In this document: one piece after another, positions 1-5,297 of the stretch
How positions within the stretch are numbered: position 1 is the first letter of the stretch
How the letters are laid out: every line of letters begins with the position of its first letter
Assembly (NCBI GenBank): GCA_937915485.1
Contig: CALGII010000229.1
Coordinates: forward strand, 1-6,171
Reading direction: 5' to 3'
DNA: 6,171 bases
Source: an uncultured Ignavibacteriota bacterium
Lineage (GTDB): Bacteria; Bacteroidota; Ignavibacteria; Tepidaquicellales; Tepidaquicellaceae
The notes under the pieces: model-generated
Database searches by the model: none
Told to the model about the DNA's origin: nothing
What the model saw: the letters and a program-made list of their open reading frames with translations, nothing else
Translations under genes and position numbers: made by a program

Positions 1-36
1 ACCTTTTAAGGTGGGGTGAATAAGATTCCAACAACA

Positions 37-73
37 GGGCTTTAGCCGTAGCCGGTAACTGCGGCTAAAGCCC
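37..73. repeat. Inverted repeat, 12-bp perfect stem
   Basis: GGGCTTTAGCCG (37-48) is exactly complementary to CGGCTAAAGCCC (62-73), leaving a 13-nt loop; A36 and T74 can add a pair. It could sit at the tip of a longer imperfect structure, because 19-25 pairs with 75-81 and 11-18 pairs with 92-99. Such stems are typical of dispersed intergenic palindromes (REP-like or miniature elements), but membership of a repeat family cannot be shown from one copy. Confidence 0.8.
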
Positions 74-92
74 TTCTTATTGTGATTCTTTT

Positions 93-114
93 ACCCCACT
101 CTGAAGAGTGGGGT
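93..114. repeat. Inverted repeat, 9-bp perfect stem with TGAA loop
   Basis: ACCCCACTC (93-101) pairs perfectly with GAGTGGGGT (106-114) around a four-base loop, TGAA. The following bases (TAGTAAAGAG) contain no T-tract, so it is not a classical terminator on the plus strand, and the minus-strand flank lacks one too. The same GTGGGGT core occurs at 11-17, so the left arm here could pair with either copy. Confidence 0.75.
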
Positions 115-124
115 TAGTAAAGAG

Positions 125-158
125 CCGGGAGTCCCCCAAAGAACGGGGAGACTCCCGG
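125..158. repeat. Inverted repeat, 9+4-bp stem with bulge
   Basis: CCGGGAGTC (125-133) pairs with GACTCCCGG (150-158). The stem continues inward as CCCC (134-137) with GGGG (145-148) after one bulged A (149), closing on a 7-nt loop. It is very stable for its size and GC-rich beside an extremely AT-rich neighbour. No U-tract follows. It could act as an RNA 3'-end stabiliser for an upstream gene or be part of a dispersed repeat. Confidence 0.75.
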
Positions 159-164
159 AGACAC

Positions 165-328
165 AAATATGGGAACTGTCTTCCGTAATTACTAATTACT
201 AATTATTAATTACTAATTAATAAATATGGGTACTGTCTTCCGTAATTACTAATTACTAATTATTAATTACTAATTAATAAATATGAGTACCGTCTTCCGT
301 AATTACTAATTAATAATTACTAATTGAA
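165..328. repeat. Nested tandem repeat: 57-bp units containing 7-bp units
   Basis: There are three tandem copies starting at 165, 222 and 279. Each begins with a 22-bp block (165-186, 222-243, 279-300) followed by heptamers of the AATTACT type. Copies 1 and 2 carry five heptamers each, AATTACT twice, then AATTATT, AATTACT and AATTAAT (187-221, 244-278), which gives a 57-bp period. These two copies differ at only one base (A174 versus T231). Copy 3 differs from copy 2 at two positions of the 22-bp block and keeps three heptamers (301-321), then a diverged AATTGAA. Copies 1 and 2 each contain a perfect AT palindrome, ATTAATTA-C-TAATTAAT (205-221, 262-278). Slipped-strand mispairing and recent duplication explain this architecture. 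Any role in binding protein or adjusting the downstream promoter is inference. Confidence 0.93.
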
Positions 329-381
329 AAGTGTTTCATTTATGCTTACCATATAACAAACAAACTGACTATTTTTCCGTA

Positions 382-387
382 TATAAA
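382..387 (+). promoter_or_regulatory. Weak candidate -10 box for the PhzF-family gene
   Basis: TATAAA lies 20 bp before the ATG at 408 in an AT-rich leader. No convincing -35 hexamer is found 16-18 bp upstream, so this is a placement guess. If it is used, the 5' leader would be only about 10-15 nt, in keeping with the lack of a Shine-Dalgarno site before this gene. Confidence 0.2.
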
Positions 388-407
388 ATCGTTAATCTGC
401 ACATAAG

Positions 408-1202
408 ATGGAAAGAAAAATTAAGATATTTCAAGCAGACGCATTTACTGATGAACTTTTCGGCGGAAATCCCGCGGCAGTGTGTTACCTTGACAACTGG
501 CTGTCGGACAAACTGATGCAAAACATAGCGGCGGAGAACAACCTTGCGGAAACGGCTTTCGTGGTTCCGATGGGCGACCAGTACGAAATCAGGTGGTTCA
601 CTCCCTCGACGGAGGTTGAACTTTGCGGACACGCGACACTCGCGTCTGCGCACGTACTATTCGAATTTTACGAGAACGACCTGAACGAAATAATTTTCAA
701 GTCAAGGGAACGCGGTATTCTTAAAGTGAGAAAGAGCGGCGACGTGCTTACGCTCGATTTTCCCGTTGACGTTTACAAAAAATCGGAAGCTCCCGAAGGT
801 CTGTATGTATCGCTCGGTCTCGTGCCGTCCGAATGCTACAAAGGGATGACGGATTATCTACTCGTGTATAAAACTGAAAATGAAATTAAAAGCATAAATC
901 CGGACTACAAATCTCTCAAGGAAGTAAACGCAAGGGGCGTGATTGTTACGGCTGAAGGAAGCGGCGGAGTTGATTTCGTGTCGCGGTTCTTCGCGCCCGC
1001 AAGCGGAGTCGACGAGGACCCGGTCACGGGCTCGGCGCATACAACGCTCACGCCGTTCTGGTCGGAAAGACTCGGACGGAAAAAACTGCGAGCCGTGCAG
1101 TTATCGAAAAGAAAAGGTTATCTCGAATGCGAACTTAAGAACGACAGAGTTGAAATAAGCGGAAAAGTGAGAACATACCTGACGGGCGAGATTCACATCT
1201 AA
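408..1202 (+). CDS. PhzF-family isomerase/epimerase
   Basis: This 264-residue protein has the two-domain diaminopimelate-epimerase fold of the PhzF family (Pfam PF02567). Visible hallmarks are DAFTDELFGGNPAAVC (11-26), the catalytic glutamate in NNLAETAF (Glu48), GHAT (74-77) with its following helix, and DEDPVTGSAH (202-211) in the C-terminal domain. The length is normal for the family. Family members catalyse proton shifts: the founding member isomerises a dihydro-hydroxyanthranilate in phenazine synthesis. No phenazine genes are present here, so the substrate is unknown and phenazine synthesis should not be assumed. The ATG at 408 puts the conserved first strand (KIKIFQADAF) at the N-terminus; no Shine-Dalgarno site precedes it. 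An 18-bp gap separates it from the next gene, so the two probably share a transcript. The product is probably cytoplasmic, with no signal peptide or membrane segment. Confidence 0.9.
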   Translation: MERKIKIFQADAFTDELFGGNPAAVCYLDNWLSDKLMQNIAAENNLAETAFVVPMGDQYEIRWFTPSTEVELCGHATLASAHVLFEFYENDLNEIIFKSRERGILKVRKSGDVLTLDFPVDVYKKSEAPEGLYVSLGLVPSECYKGMTDYLLVYKTENEIKSINPDYKSLKEVNARGVIVTAEGSGGVDFVSRFFAPASGVDEDPVTGSAHTTLTPFWSERLGRKKLRAVQLSKRKGYLECELKNDRVEISGKVRTYLTGEIHI

Positions 1203-1208
1203 AAAAAG

Positions 1209-1214
1209 AAAGGA
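1209..1214 (+). promoter_or_regulatory. Ribosome binding site of the 94-residue gene
   Basis: AAAGGA lies 6 nt before the ATG at 1221, inside a purine-only run that fills the gap after the PhzF-family stop codon. It is one of only two clear Shine-Dalgarno sites in the window and fixes this start. Confidence 0.6.
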
Positions 1215-1220
1215 AAAGAA

Positions 1221-1505
1221 ATGAAATTCATAGCAATCGAAAAAGTCATACTCGGCGTAAGCCCGGAGGACCTGAAACCCCATCTTCACGAGGAATCGAA
1301 AAAAGTCTGGGATTTGCACAAGAATGGAATTTTAAGGGAAATATACTTCACGGAAAACCGCGACGCTGTTTTAATACTCGAATGCGCTGACAAGGAAGAA
1401 GCGCTTAACATTTTAAAAGAACTTCCATTGGTAAAGCACAATCTGATTGAGTTTCTGGTAAATGAACTGCACCCTTATACGGGTTACGAAAGGCTCTTCA
1501 ATTAA
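1221..1505 (+). CDS. Small muconolactone-isomerase-like protein
   Basis: This 94-residue soluble protein has the pattern of small ferredoxin-like alpha/beta proteins related to muconolactone delta-isomerase: a first strand (MKFIAIEKV), a helix with HLHEESKKVWDLHKNG, a second strand (ILREIYFTE), a third (AVLILECAD), a helix (KEEALNILKELPLV) and a final strand before HPYTGYERLF. Homologues remembered from other phyla share the 'VWxLxxxGxxREIYF' and 'P(Y)xGxxRLF' patterns and are mostly uncharacterised. Family proteins of this fold form dimers or larger oligomers with the active site between subunits. It follows the PhzF-family gene by 18 bp with a good ribosome site, so a shared pathway is plausible but unproven. 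Its 3' end overlaps the end of the convergent coaBC gene by 8 bp. The family call is moderately secure; the function is not known. Confidence 0.75.
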   Translation: MKFIAIEKVILGVSPEDLKPHLHEESKKVWDLHKNGILREIYFTENRDAVLILECADKEEALNILKELPLVKHNLIEFLVNELHPYTGYERLFN

Positions 1506-2709
1506 TTTTTTTGTTCACGAAGACGTCGAGGATTCTGTTAGCCGCTTTATATTTAGGCATTACGGGCAGCGGCGTAACGGATTTTCTGTCGATTAGAGTT
1601 ATTACGTTCGTGTCGGTTCCGAAACCAGCGCCCTTTACGTTCGGGTCGTTCAACACTACGAGGTCGAGGTTTTTCTCTTTAAGTTTTCTTTTCGCGTTCT
1701 CGATTTGATTATCAGTTTCGAGAGCGAATCCGAATAACTTATATCCCTTTTTATTCTTACCGAGGTATTTCAGTATGTCGTCCGTCTTTTCAAGTTCGAT
1801 GGAAAGATTCGCGTTTTCCTTCTTGATTTTTCCTTCGGACACGCGTTTAGGTTTGAAATCGCTGACCGCCGCCGACATCACGATGAGGTTTTTTCCTTTG
1901 CTGTATTTCTTCACCTGCGCGAACATCTCTTCAGTCGTTTTAACGTTAACGAGTTTCACCCCTCCCGGCACGGCAATGCTTACGGGACCTGCGATGAGCG
2001 TCACGTCGGCTCCCCTTTCAACCGCTGCGCGGGCAATTTCGAAACCCATTTTACCCGATGAATAATTTGAGATGTAACGCACCGCGTCAACGGGCTGAAC
2101 TGTCGGTCCGGCGGTAACGAGAATCTTTTTTCCCGACAGATCTTTTTTGATAAACTGCGCCTTGATAAATTCGAGTATCTCTTCGGGCTCGGGCATTTTT
2201 CCTTCGCCGTACAAGCCGCTGGCGAGTTCGCCGACAACGGGGTCAAGCACGCGGTAGCCGTACTTTTTCAAATCCGAAATGTTCCGCTGTGTAATTTTAT
2301 TCCTGTACATATCTTCGTCCATCGTCGGCACGAGAGCCACGGGACATCTCGCGGCAAGCACTGCCGAGAGAAGAAAATTATCCGAAATGCCGGCGTTGAT
2401 TTTAGCGAGTGTGTTCGCGGTCGCGGGAGCGAGAACGAAAAGGTCAGCCCACAAGCCGTTTGTAATGTGCCACGTGCCCGCTTTTACAGTTTCTGTTTTC
2501 GACGGGTCGGTCTCACTGAACATGTTCACGACAACTTCGTTTTGGGAAAGCACTGAAAGCGTGAGAGGAGATACGAATTTTACCGCGGACGGGGTCATAA
2601 TTACCCTGACTTCGGCTCCCTGCTTGATGAGGAGCCTCACGAGGCTGCATATCTTGTAAGCGGCGATGCCGCCGCTGATGCCGACTATTATTTTTTTGCC
2701 CTTAAGCAA
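1498..2709 (-). CDS. coaBC: Bifunctional phosphopantothenoylcysteine decarboxylase / phosphopantothenate-cysteine ligase
   Basis: This enzyme carries out two steps of coenzyme A synthesis: it joins 4'-phosphopantothenate to cysteine using CTP, then decarboxylates the product with FMN. The 403 residues match the usual length. The CoaC half (about 1-185) has GISGGIAAYK (10-19), the catalytic histidine (GTWH, His81), ADLFVLAPATANTL (88-101) and the substrate clamp GELASGLYGEGKM (160-172). The CoaB half (about 193-403) has TAGPT (199-203), the dimer motif ISNYSSGKMG (213-222, Asn215), AAVSDFKP (280-287), KIKK (294-297), and GFALET. Two CoaC positions differ from the E. coli enzyme: the PxMN asparagine is Asp131, and the clamp cysteine aligns with Ser164. 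I recall the same changes in Bacteroidota. The start is TTG at 2709, giving MLKGKKIIVGISGG as in homologues; no in-frame ATG fits. It begins 7 bp after the rpoZ stop, without a Shine-Dalgarno site, so translation may be coupled. Confidence 0.96.
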   Translation of the reverse strand: MLKGKKIIVGISGGIAAYKICSLVRLLIKQGAEVRVIMTPSAVKFVSPLTLSVLSQNEVVVNMFSETDPSKTETVKAGTWHITNGLWADLFVLAPATANTLAKINAGISDNFLLSAVLAARCPVALVPTMDEDMYRNKITQRNISDLKKYGYRVLDPVVGELASGLYGEGKMPEPEEILEFIKAQFIKKDLSGKKILVTAGPTVQPVDAVRYISNYSSGKMGFEIARAAVERGADVTLIAGPVSIAVPGGVKLVNVKTTEEMFAQVKKYSKGKNLIVMSAAVSDFKPKRVSEGKIKKENANLSIELEKTDDILKYLGKNKKGYKLFGFALETDNQIENAKRKLKEKNLDLVVLNDPNVKGAGFGTDTNVITLIDRKSVTPLPVMPKYKAANRILDVFVNKKIN

Positions 2710-2716
2710 AACAAAT

Positions 2717-3007
2717 TTACTTTGTGTCTCTGTAACGGAAACTCAATTTGCCGTCGACTAATTCTTCGACTGCCTGCAGAGTCGGTTTCCTGCGCTTCTC
2801 GAATTCTACCGACAGGTTCAGTTTATCCTGATTAGTCGTCGATTCGTCGTCAGTATCCTTCATCGTAACGGGTTCGAGCCTCTGGCTGAGTTCGATTCTC
2901 GTCTCGTCGTTAATCTGACGCGCTCTTTTCGAAGAGATAACGGTCGCTTCATAAATGTTTTCGGCGCTTTTCTCGAATTTTTCGAGATCAACTGTTTTAA
3001 TCGCCAT
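2717..3007 (-). CDS. rpoZ: DNA-directed RNA polymerase omega subunit
   Basis: This 96-residue protein is the omega subunit, which helps the beta' subunit fold and stay in RNA polymerase. The diagnostic stretch is NIYEATVISSKRARQIN (17-33), the conserved Rpb6/omega core in which the SKRARQIN segment contacts beta'. Residues 49-65 form a charged, probably flexible linker, and the C-terminal part (71-86, KRRKPTLQAVEELVDG) resembles the omega tail 'KPTxxAixEl'. Its position directly after gmk matches the order found in many bacteria. The ATG at 3007 overlaps the gmk stop as TAATG, and a perfect AAGGAG lies 8 nt upstream inside the end of gmk. It was recognised from the motif and the context. Confidence 0.92.
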   Translation of the reverse strand: MAIKTVDLEKFEKSAENIYEATVISSKRARQINDETRIELSQRLEPVTMKDTDDESTTNQDKLNLSVEFEKRRKPTLQAVEELVDGKLSFRYRDTK

Positions 3008-3573
3008 TATTTTTGCTCCTTGTTATAATATTTATTAATAATTTTTTTTGCATCTTCAACTGCCTGCTGCAGGTCATCATTATTTACAACATAGTCAAAC
3101 TCGTCTTTTTTTGCCATTTCAAAATCTATTCTCGCTATTCTTTTTTTCAGCGTTTCTTCCGTTTCCGTACCGCGGTTCTTCAGTCTTTGAATGATTGCCT
3201 CCTTGTCGGGAGGGTTAACGAATATCAACAAAGATTTATCCCCGTAAATCCGCTTGATTGACAGCGCGCCTTTTACGTCCATATCGAAGACCATACAGTG
3301 CCCGTTTTTCAGGCAGTCGTCAACCTGGCTCTTAAGCGTGCCGTAATAATTTTTATCGTAAATCAGTTCATACTCAACGAACTCGTCGTTCTTTATCTTC
3401 TCTTCGAATTCTTCTTTCGTTATGAAAAAATAATCCTTTTTATCAGTCTCACAGTCTCTTTTTTTTCTCGAAGTCGCCGATATCGAAAAATGAAATTCGG
3501 GATACTGTTTCAGTATCTCTTTCACTATCGTTGTCTTGCCTGAACCTGACGGCGCCGAGAATACGAAAAGCAT
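3007..3573 (-). CDS. gmk: Guanylate kinase
   Basis: This enzyme phosphorylates GMP to GDP with ATP, a step of GTP and dGTP supply in the cytoplasm. From the chosen start the protein is 188 residues, near the usual length. It shows the P-loop SAPSGSGKTT (6-15), the GMP-binding stretch SATSRKKRD (32-40) followed by DYFF (47-50), FVEYELIYDKNYYGT (65-79), the Walker-B-like VFDMDVKGA, and a LID segment (RLKNRGTETEETLKKRI). The TTG at 3612 would add 13 non-conserved residues and a 38-bp overlap with yicC. The ATG at 3573 lies one base after the yicC stop (TAA-T-ATG) and gives the normal family N-terminus, so I prefer it. The common Arg-x-Gly-Glu of the GMP site reads RDCE here, a mild variation. 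Its stop codon overlaps the rpoZ start. Confidence 0.95.
   Translation of the reverse strand: MLFVFSAPSGSGKTTIVKEILKQYPEFHFSISATSRKKRDCETDKKDYFFITKEEFEEKIKNDEFVEYELIYDKNYYGTLKSQVDDCLKNGHCMVFDMDVKGALSIKRIYGDKSLLIFVNPPDKEAIIQRLKNRGTETEETLKKRIARIDFEMAKKDEFDYVVNNDDLQQAVEDAKKIINKYYNKEQK
3016..3021 (-). promoter_or_regulatory. Strong ribosome binding site of rpoZ
   Basis: On the minus strand AAGGAG sits 8 nt before the rpoZ ATG and lies within the last codons of gmk (the Lys-Glu of the C-terminal KEQK). It is the best Shine-Dalgarno site in the window and stands out because most neighbours in this cluster lack one. Confidence 0.75.
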
Positions 3574-3574
3574 A

Positions 3575-4456
3575 TTATTCAATGTTTTGAATTTGTTCCC
3601 TGATTTTTTCAAGTTCTTCCTTGAGCAGCGAAACCTTCTGCGATATAACGGCGTCGGACGCTTTTGACGCTATTGTATTAATCTCCCTGTTCATTTCCTG
3701 AAGAAGGAAATTCAGCCGTCTTCCTACATTCTCCGGCGAATTTACGCTGGCGCGGAAAAAATCGAGATGGCTCTTCAGTCTGACGCACTCTTCCGTGATG
3801 TCCATCTTCTCGGTCAGAAGCGCGATTTCAAACTCAAGTCGTTTTTCGTCTATTATGCTTCTGTCGTTGAGAAAACCGTCAATCTTTTCGTTGAATAATC
3901 TCTTTTCCTCATCGATACGCGCTTTGCCCATTTCGAATATCATCGTAGTTTCTGCATCGATTGCGTTAACCCTCTCGATTATGTCGTTCTCAAGGAACGC
4001 CCCTTCGTTCTTTTTCATATCAATCATTTCGTCGAGAGCATTGCTTATCAACGAGCATATTAATTTGAATTCTTCTTCGTCGACCGCTTCCTCGTCATCC
4101 TTCAGGAAATGTTCGGAGAAACCCAGAACGTGCTCGAGTTTAATTTTTTCCTTGGTGCCGAGTTTTTTTCTTACATCTTTTATTATTGAAATCTGCTTCT
4201 TCAGGGCATCGGGGTCGAGAGCGATTTCGTGATTCGAATTATCCGAGTCGTCCTTCATGATAAGAAGGTTAATCTTGCCCCGTGATATTTTCTGCTTAAC
4301 AATCTCCCTTATTTCATATTCGCGGCTATATATGTATTTCGGACACTTTAAAGATATCTCTGAATACCTGCTGTTGACCGAGCGGACTTCAACGAAGTAT
4401 CTGCTTCCTTTTTCGAGAATTTCGGCTTTCCCGTAGCCGGTCATGCTGATTAACAT
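3575..4456 (-). CDS. yicC: YicC/YloC family endoribonuclease
   Basis: This 293-residue protein has both halves of the YicC family. The N-terminal domain opens with the signature SMTGYGKAE (4-12) and EVRSVNSRYSEISLK. The C-terminal domain (DUF1732) ends with GRRLNFLLQEMNREINTI (245-262) and ASKASD. Length and motif order match E. coli YicC and Bacillus YloC, members reported to be endoribonucleases; E. coli YicC has been linked to small-RNA turnover. The middle is strongly charged and helical, probably coiled coil. The ATG at 4456 gives the family N-terminus; the alternative ATG four codons later would cut into it. It starts 10 bp after the LOG gene stop with no Shine-Dalgarno site and ends one base before gmk. 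The yicC-gmk neighbourhood is widespread in bacteria. RNase activity of this protein is inferred from family membership. Confidence 0.94.
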   Translation of the reverse strand: MLISMTGYGKAEILEKGSRYFVEVRSVNSRYSEISLKCPKYIYSREYEIREIVKQKISRGKINLLIMKDDSDNSNHEIALDPDALKKQISIIKDVRKKLGTKEKIKLEHVLGFSEHFLKDDEEAVDEEEFKLICSLISNALDEMIDMKKNEGAFLENDIIERVNAIDAETTMIFEMGKARIDEEKRLFNEKIDGFLNDRSIIDEKRLEFEIALLTEKMDITEECVRLKSHLDFFRASVNSPENVGRRLNFLLQEMNREINTIASKASDAVISQKVSLLKEELEKIREQIQNIE

Positions 4457-4466
4457 ATAGTTAGTT

Positions 4467-5291
4467 TTACTTTACGTAATTTTTTATCAGTTCTTTCTTG
4501 AGATAATTGAACGCGTCGTCAACGTTGTCTATGAACTTGTACAATTTCAAATCATCGGGCGATATCATACCTGTATCCGCCATCGTCTCGAAGTTTATTA
4601 CTTTCTTCCAGTATTCGCTTCCGTAAATCACGATAGACATTTTCTTGTTGAGTTTCTGCGTCTGAACAAGCGTCATCACTTCCATAAGTTCATCGAGCGT
4701 TCCGAAACCGCCCGGCATAATCACGAGCGCTTTGGCGAGATAAGCGAACCAGAATTTCCTCATAAAGAAATAATGAAATTCGAAGTTCAGGTGCTTGTCC
4801 ATATACTTATTCGGGTACTGCTCGAAAGGAAGCGAGATGTTGAATCCGATAGACAATCCTTTCGCGCGCCGCGCGCCCTTGTTGGCGGCTTCCATTATTC
4901 CCGGACCGCCTCCTGACGTTATCACGAACTTGTTTCCCTTCCTCAGTGACTTTGACCATTTCGTCATCCTGTACGCGAGTTCTTCCGTATCCTTGTAGTA
5001 CCTCGACATCACAACGTCCATCTCGGCCTTCTTCAGGTCAGAGAGCATTTTCGCGGACGGGTTCTTCGACGCTTTAATTTTCTTCCTCGCCTCGCCGAGT
5101 TTCCTCGCGGCTTCTTCAGGAGACAGCGTTCGCGCGGAGCCGAAGAATACAATCGTGTCCTTGACGTCGTACTTTTTCAGCCTGCTGTACGGCTCGAGAT
5201 ATTCCGTCAGTATCCTGACGGTTCTTCCCGCCGGCGAATTTAAAAACTCGTTATTCTTGTATGCCTTAGGCGCTTTTTGTAAATGATCCAT
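4467..5291 (-). CDS. LOG-family Rossmann-fold protein (likely nucleotide phosphoribohydrolase)
   Basis: This 274-residue protein belongs to the LOG family (TIGR00730), often misnamed lysine decarboxylase. It shows the first strand TIVFFGSAR (46-54), SGGGPGIMEAANKGA (126-140), the Arg-Lys pair in HYFFMRKFWF (173-182) and the signature PGGFGTLDELMEVMT (193-207). Characterised members cleave the base from nucleoside 5'-monophosphates, releasing ribose 5-phosphate (cytokinin activation in plants, nucleotide salvage in bacteria). Here the motifs support that chemistry, but the substrate is unknown. Compared with short LOG proteins (about 180-200 residues) it has an N-terminal extension (1-45) and a lysine-rich helical insertion of about 45 residues (57-101) between the first strand and the next helix. 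The ATG at 5291 follows a purine stretch (AAGAAGAA) and lies 6 bp after the SDR stop. The gene precedes yicC by 10 bp, so it is part of the same operon. Confidence 0.9.
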   Translation of the reverse strand: MDHLQKAPKAYKNNEFLNSPAGRTVRILTEYLEPYSRLKKYDVKDTIVFFGSARTLSPEEAARKLGEARKKIKASKNPSAKMLSDLKKAEMDVVMSRYYKDTEELAYRMTKWSKSLRKGNKFVITSGGGPGIMEAANKGARRAKGLSIGFNISLPFEQYPNKYMDKHLNFEFHYFFMRKFWFAYLAKALVIMPGGFGTLDELMEVMTLVQTQKLNKKMSIVIYGSEYWKKVINFETMADTGMISPDDLKLYKFIDNVDDAFNYLKKELIKNYVK

Positions 5292-5297
5292 TTCTTC

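Larger units (their letters stand above)
1..407. other. Gene-free, repeat-rich intergenic region
   Basis: No credible coding region lies here. From left to right it holds a short palindromic stretch at the window edge, which is probably the right half of a hairpin cut by the edge. Three strong inverted repeats follow (37-73, 93-114, 125-158), then a nested tandem repeat (165-328), then about 80 bp of AT-rich leader to the PhzF-family gene. None of the hairpins is followed by a T-run, so none is a standard intrinsic terminator in this orientation. The gene to the left is outside the window. Confidence 0.75.

Noticed and set aside
93..158. Rho-independent terminators
   Set aside because: The hairpins are strong, but neither strand shows a T-run directly after them.
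1..158. Riboswitch or known structured RNA
   Set aside because: No conserved core of a known riboswitch class was recognised. The long palindromes fit repeats better, and a cluster at this distance is not directly upstream of a start codon.
165..328. CRISPR-like array
   Set aside because: The alternating blocks look like repeat and spacer at first, but the 'spacers' are the same heptamer runs rather than unique sequences. It is a tandem repeat.
331..516. A 61-codon plus-strand reading frame overlapping the PhzF-family start
   Set aside because: Its start at 331 is not ATG. The peptide has no recognisable pattern, and most of it overlaps the well-supported PhzF-family gene in another frame.
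2279..2659. A 126-codon plus-strand frame inside coaBC
   Set aside because: It is antisense to a clearly conserved part of coaBC, with no family motif or ribosome site.
3574..3612. A 13-residue N-terminal extension of guanylate kinase starting at TTG 3612
   Set aside because: It overlaps yicC by 38 bp and is not conserved-looking. The ATG at 3573, one base after the yicC stop, gives the normal family N-terminus just ahead of the P-loop.
3795..4232. A 145-codon plus-strand frame rich in Ser, Phe and Ile inside yicC
   Set aside because: Its composition is the typical mirror of Glu/Asp/Lys-rich helices on the other strand, and yicC is well supported there.
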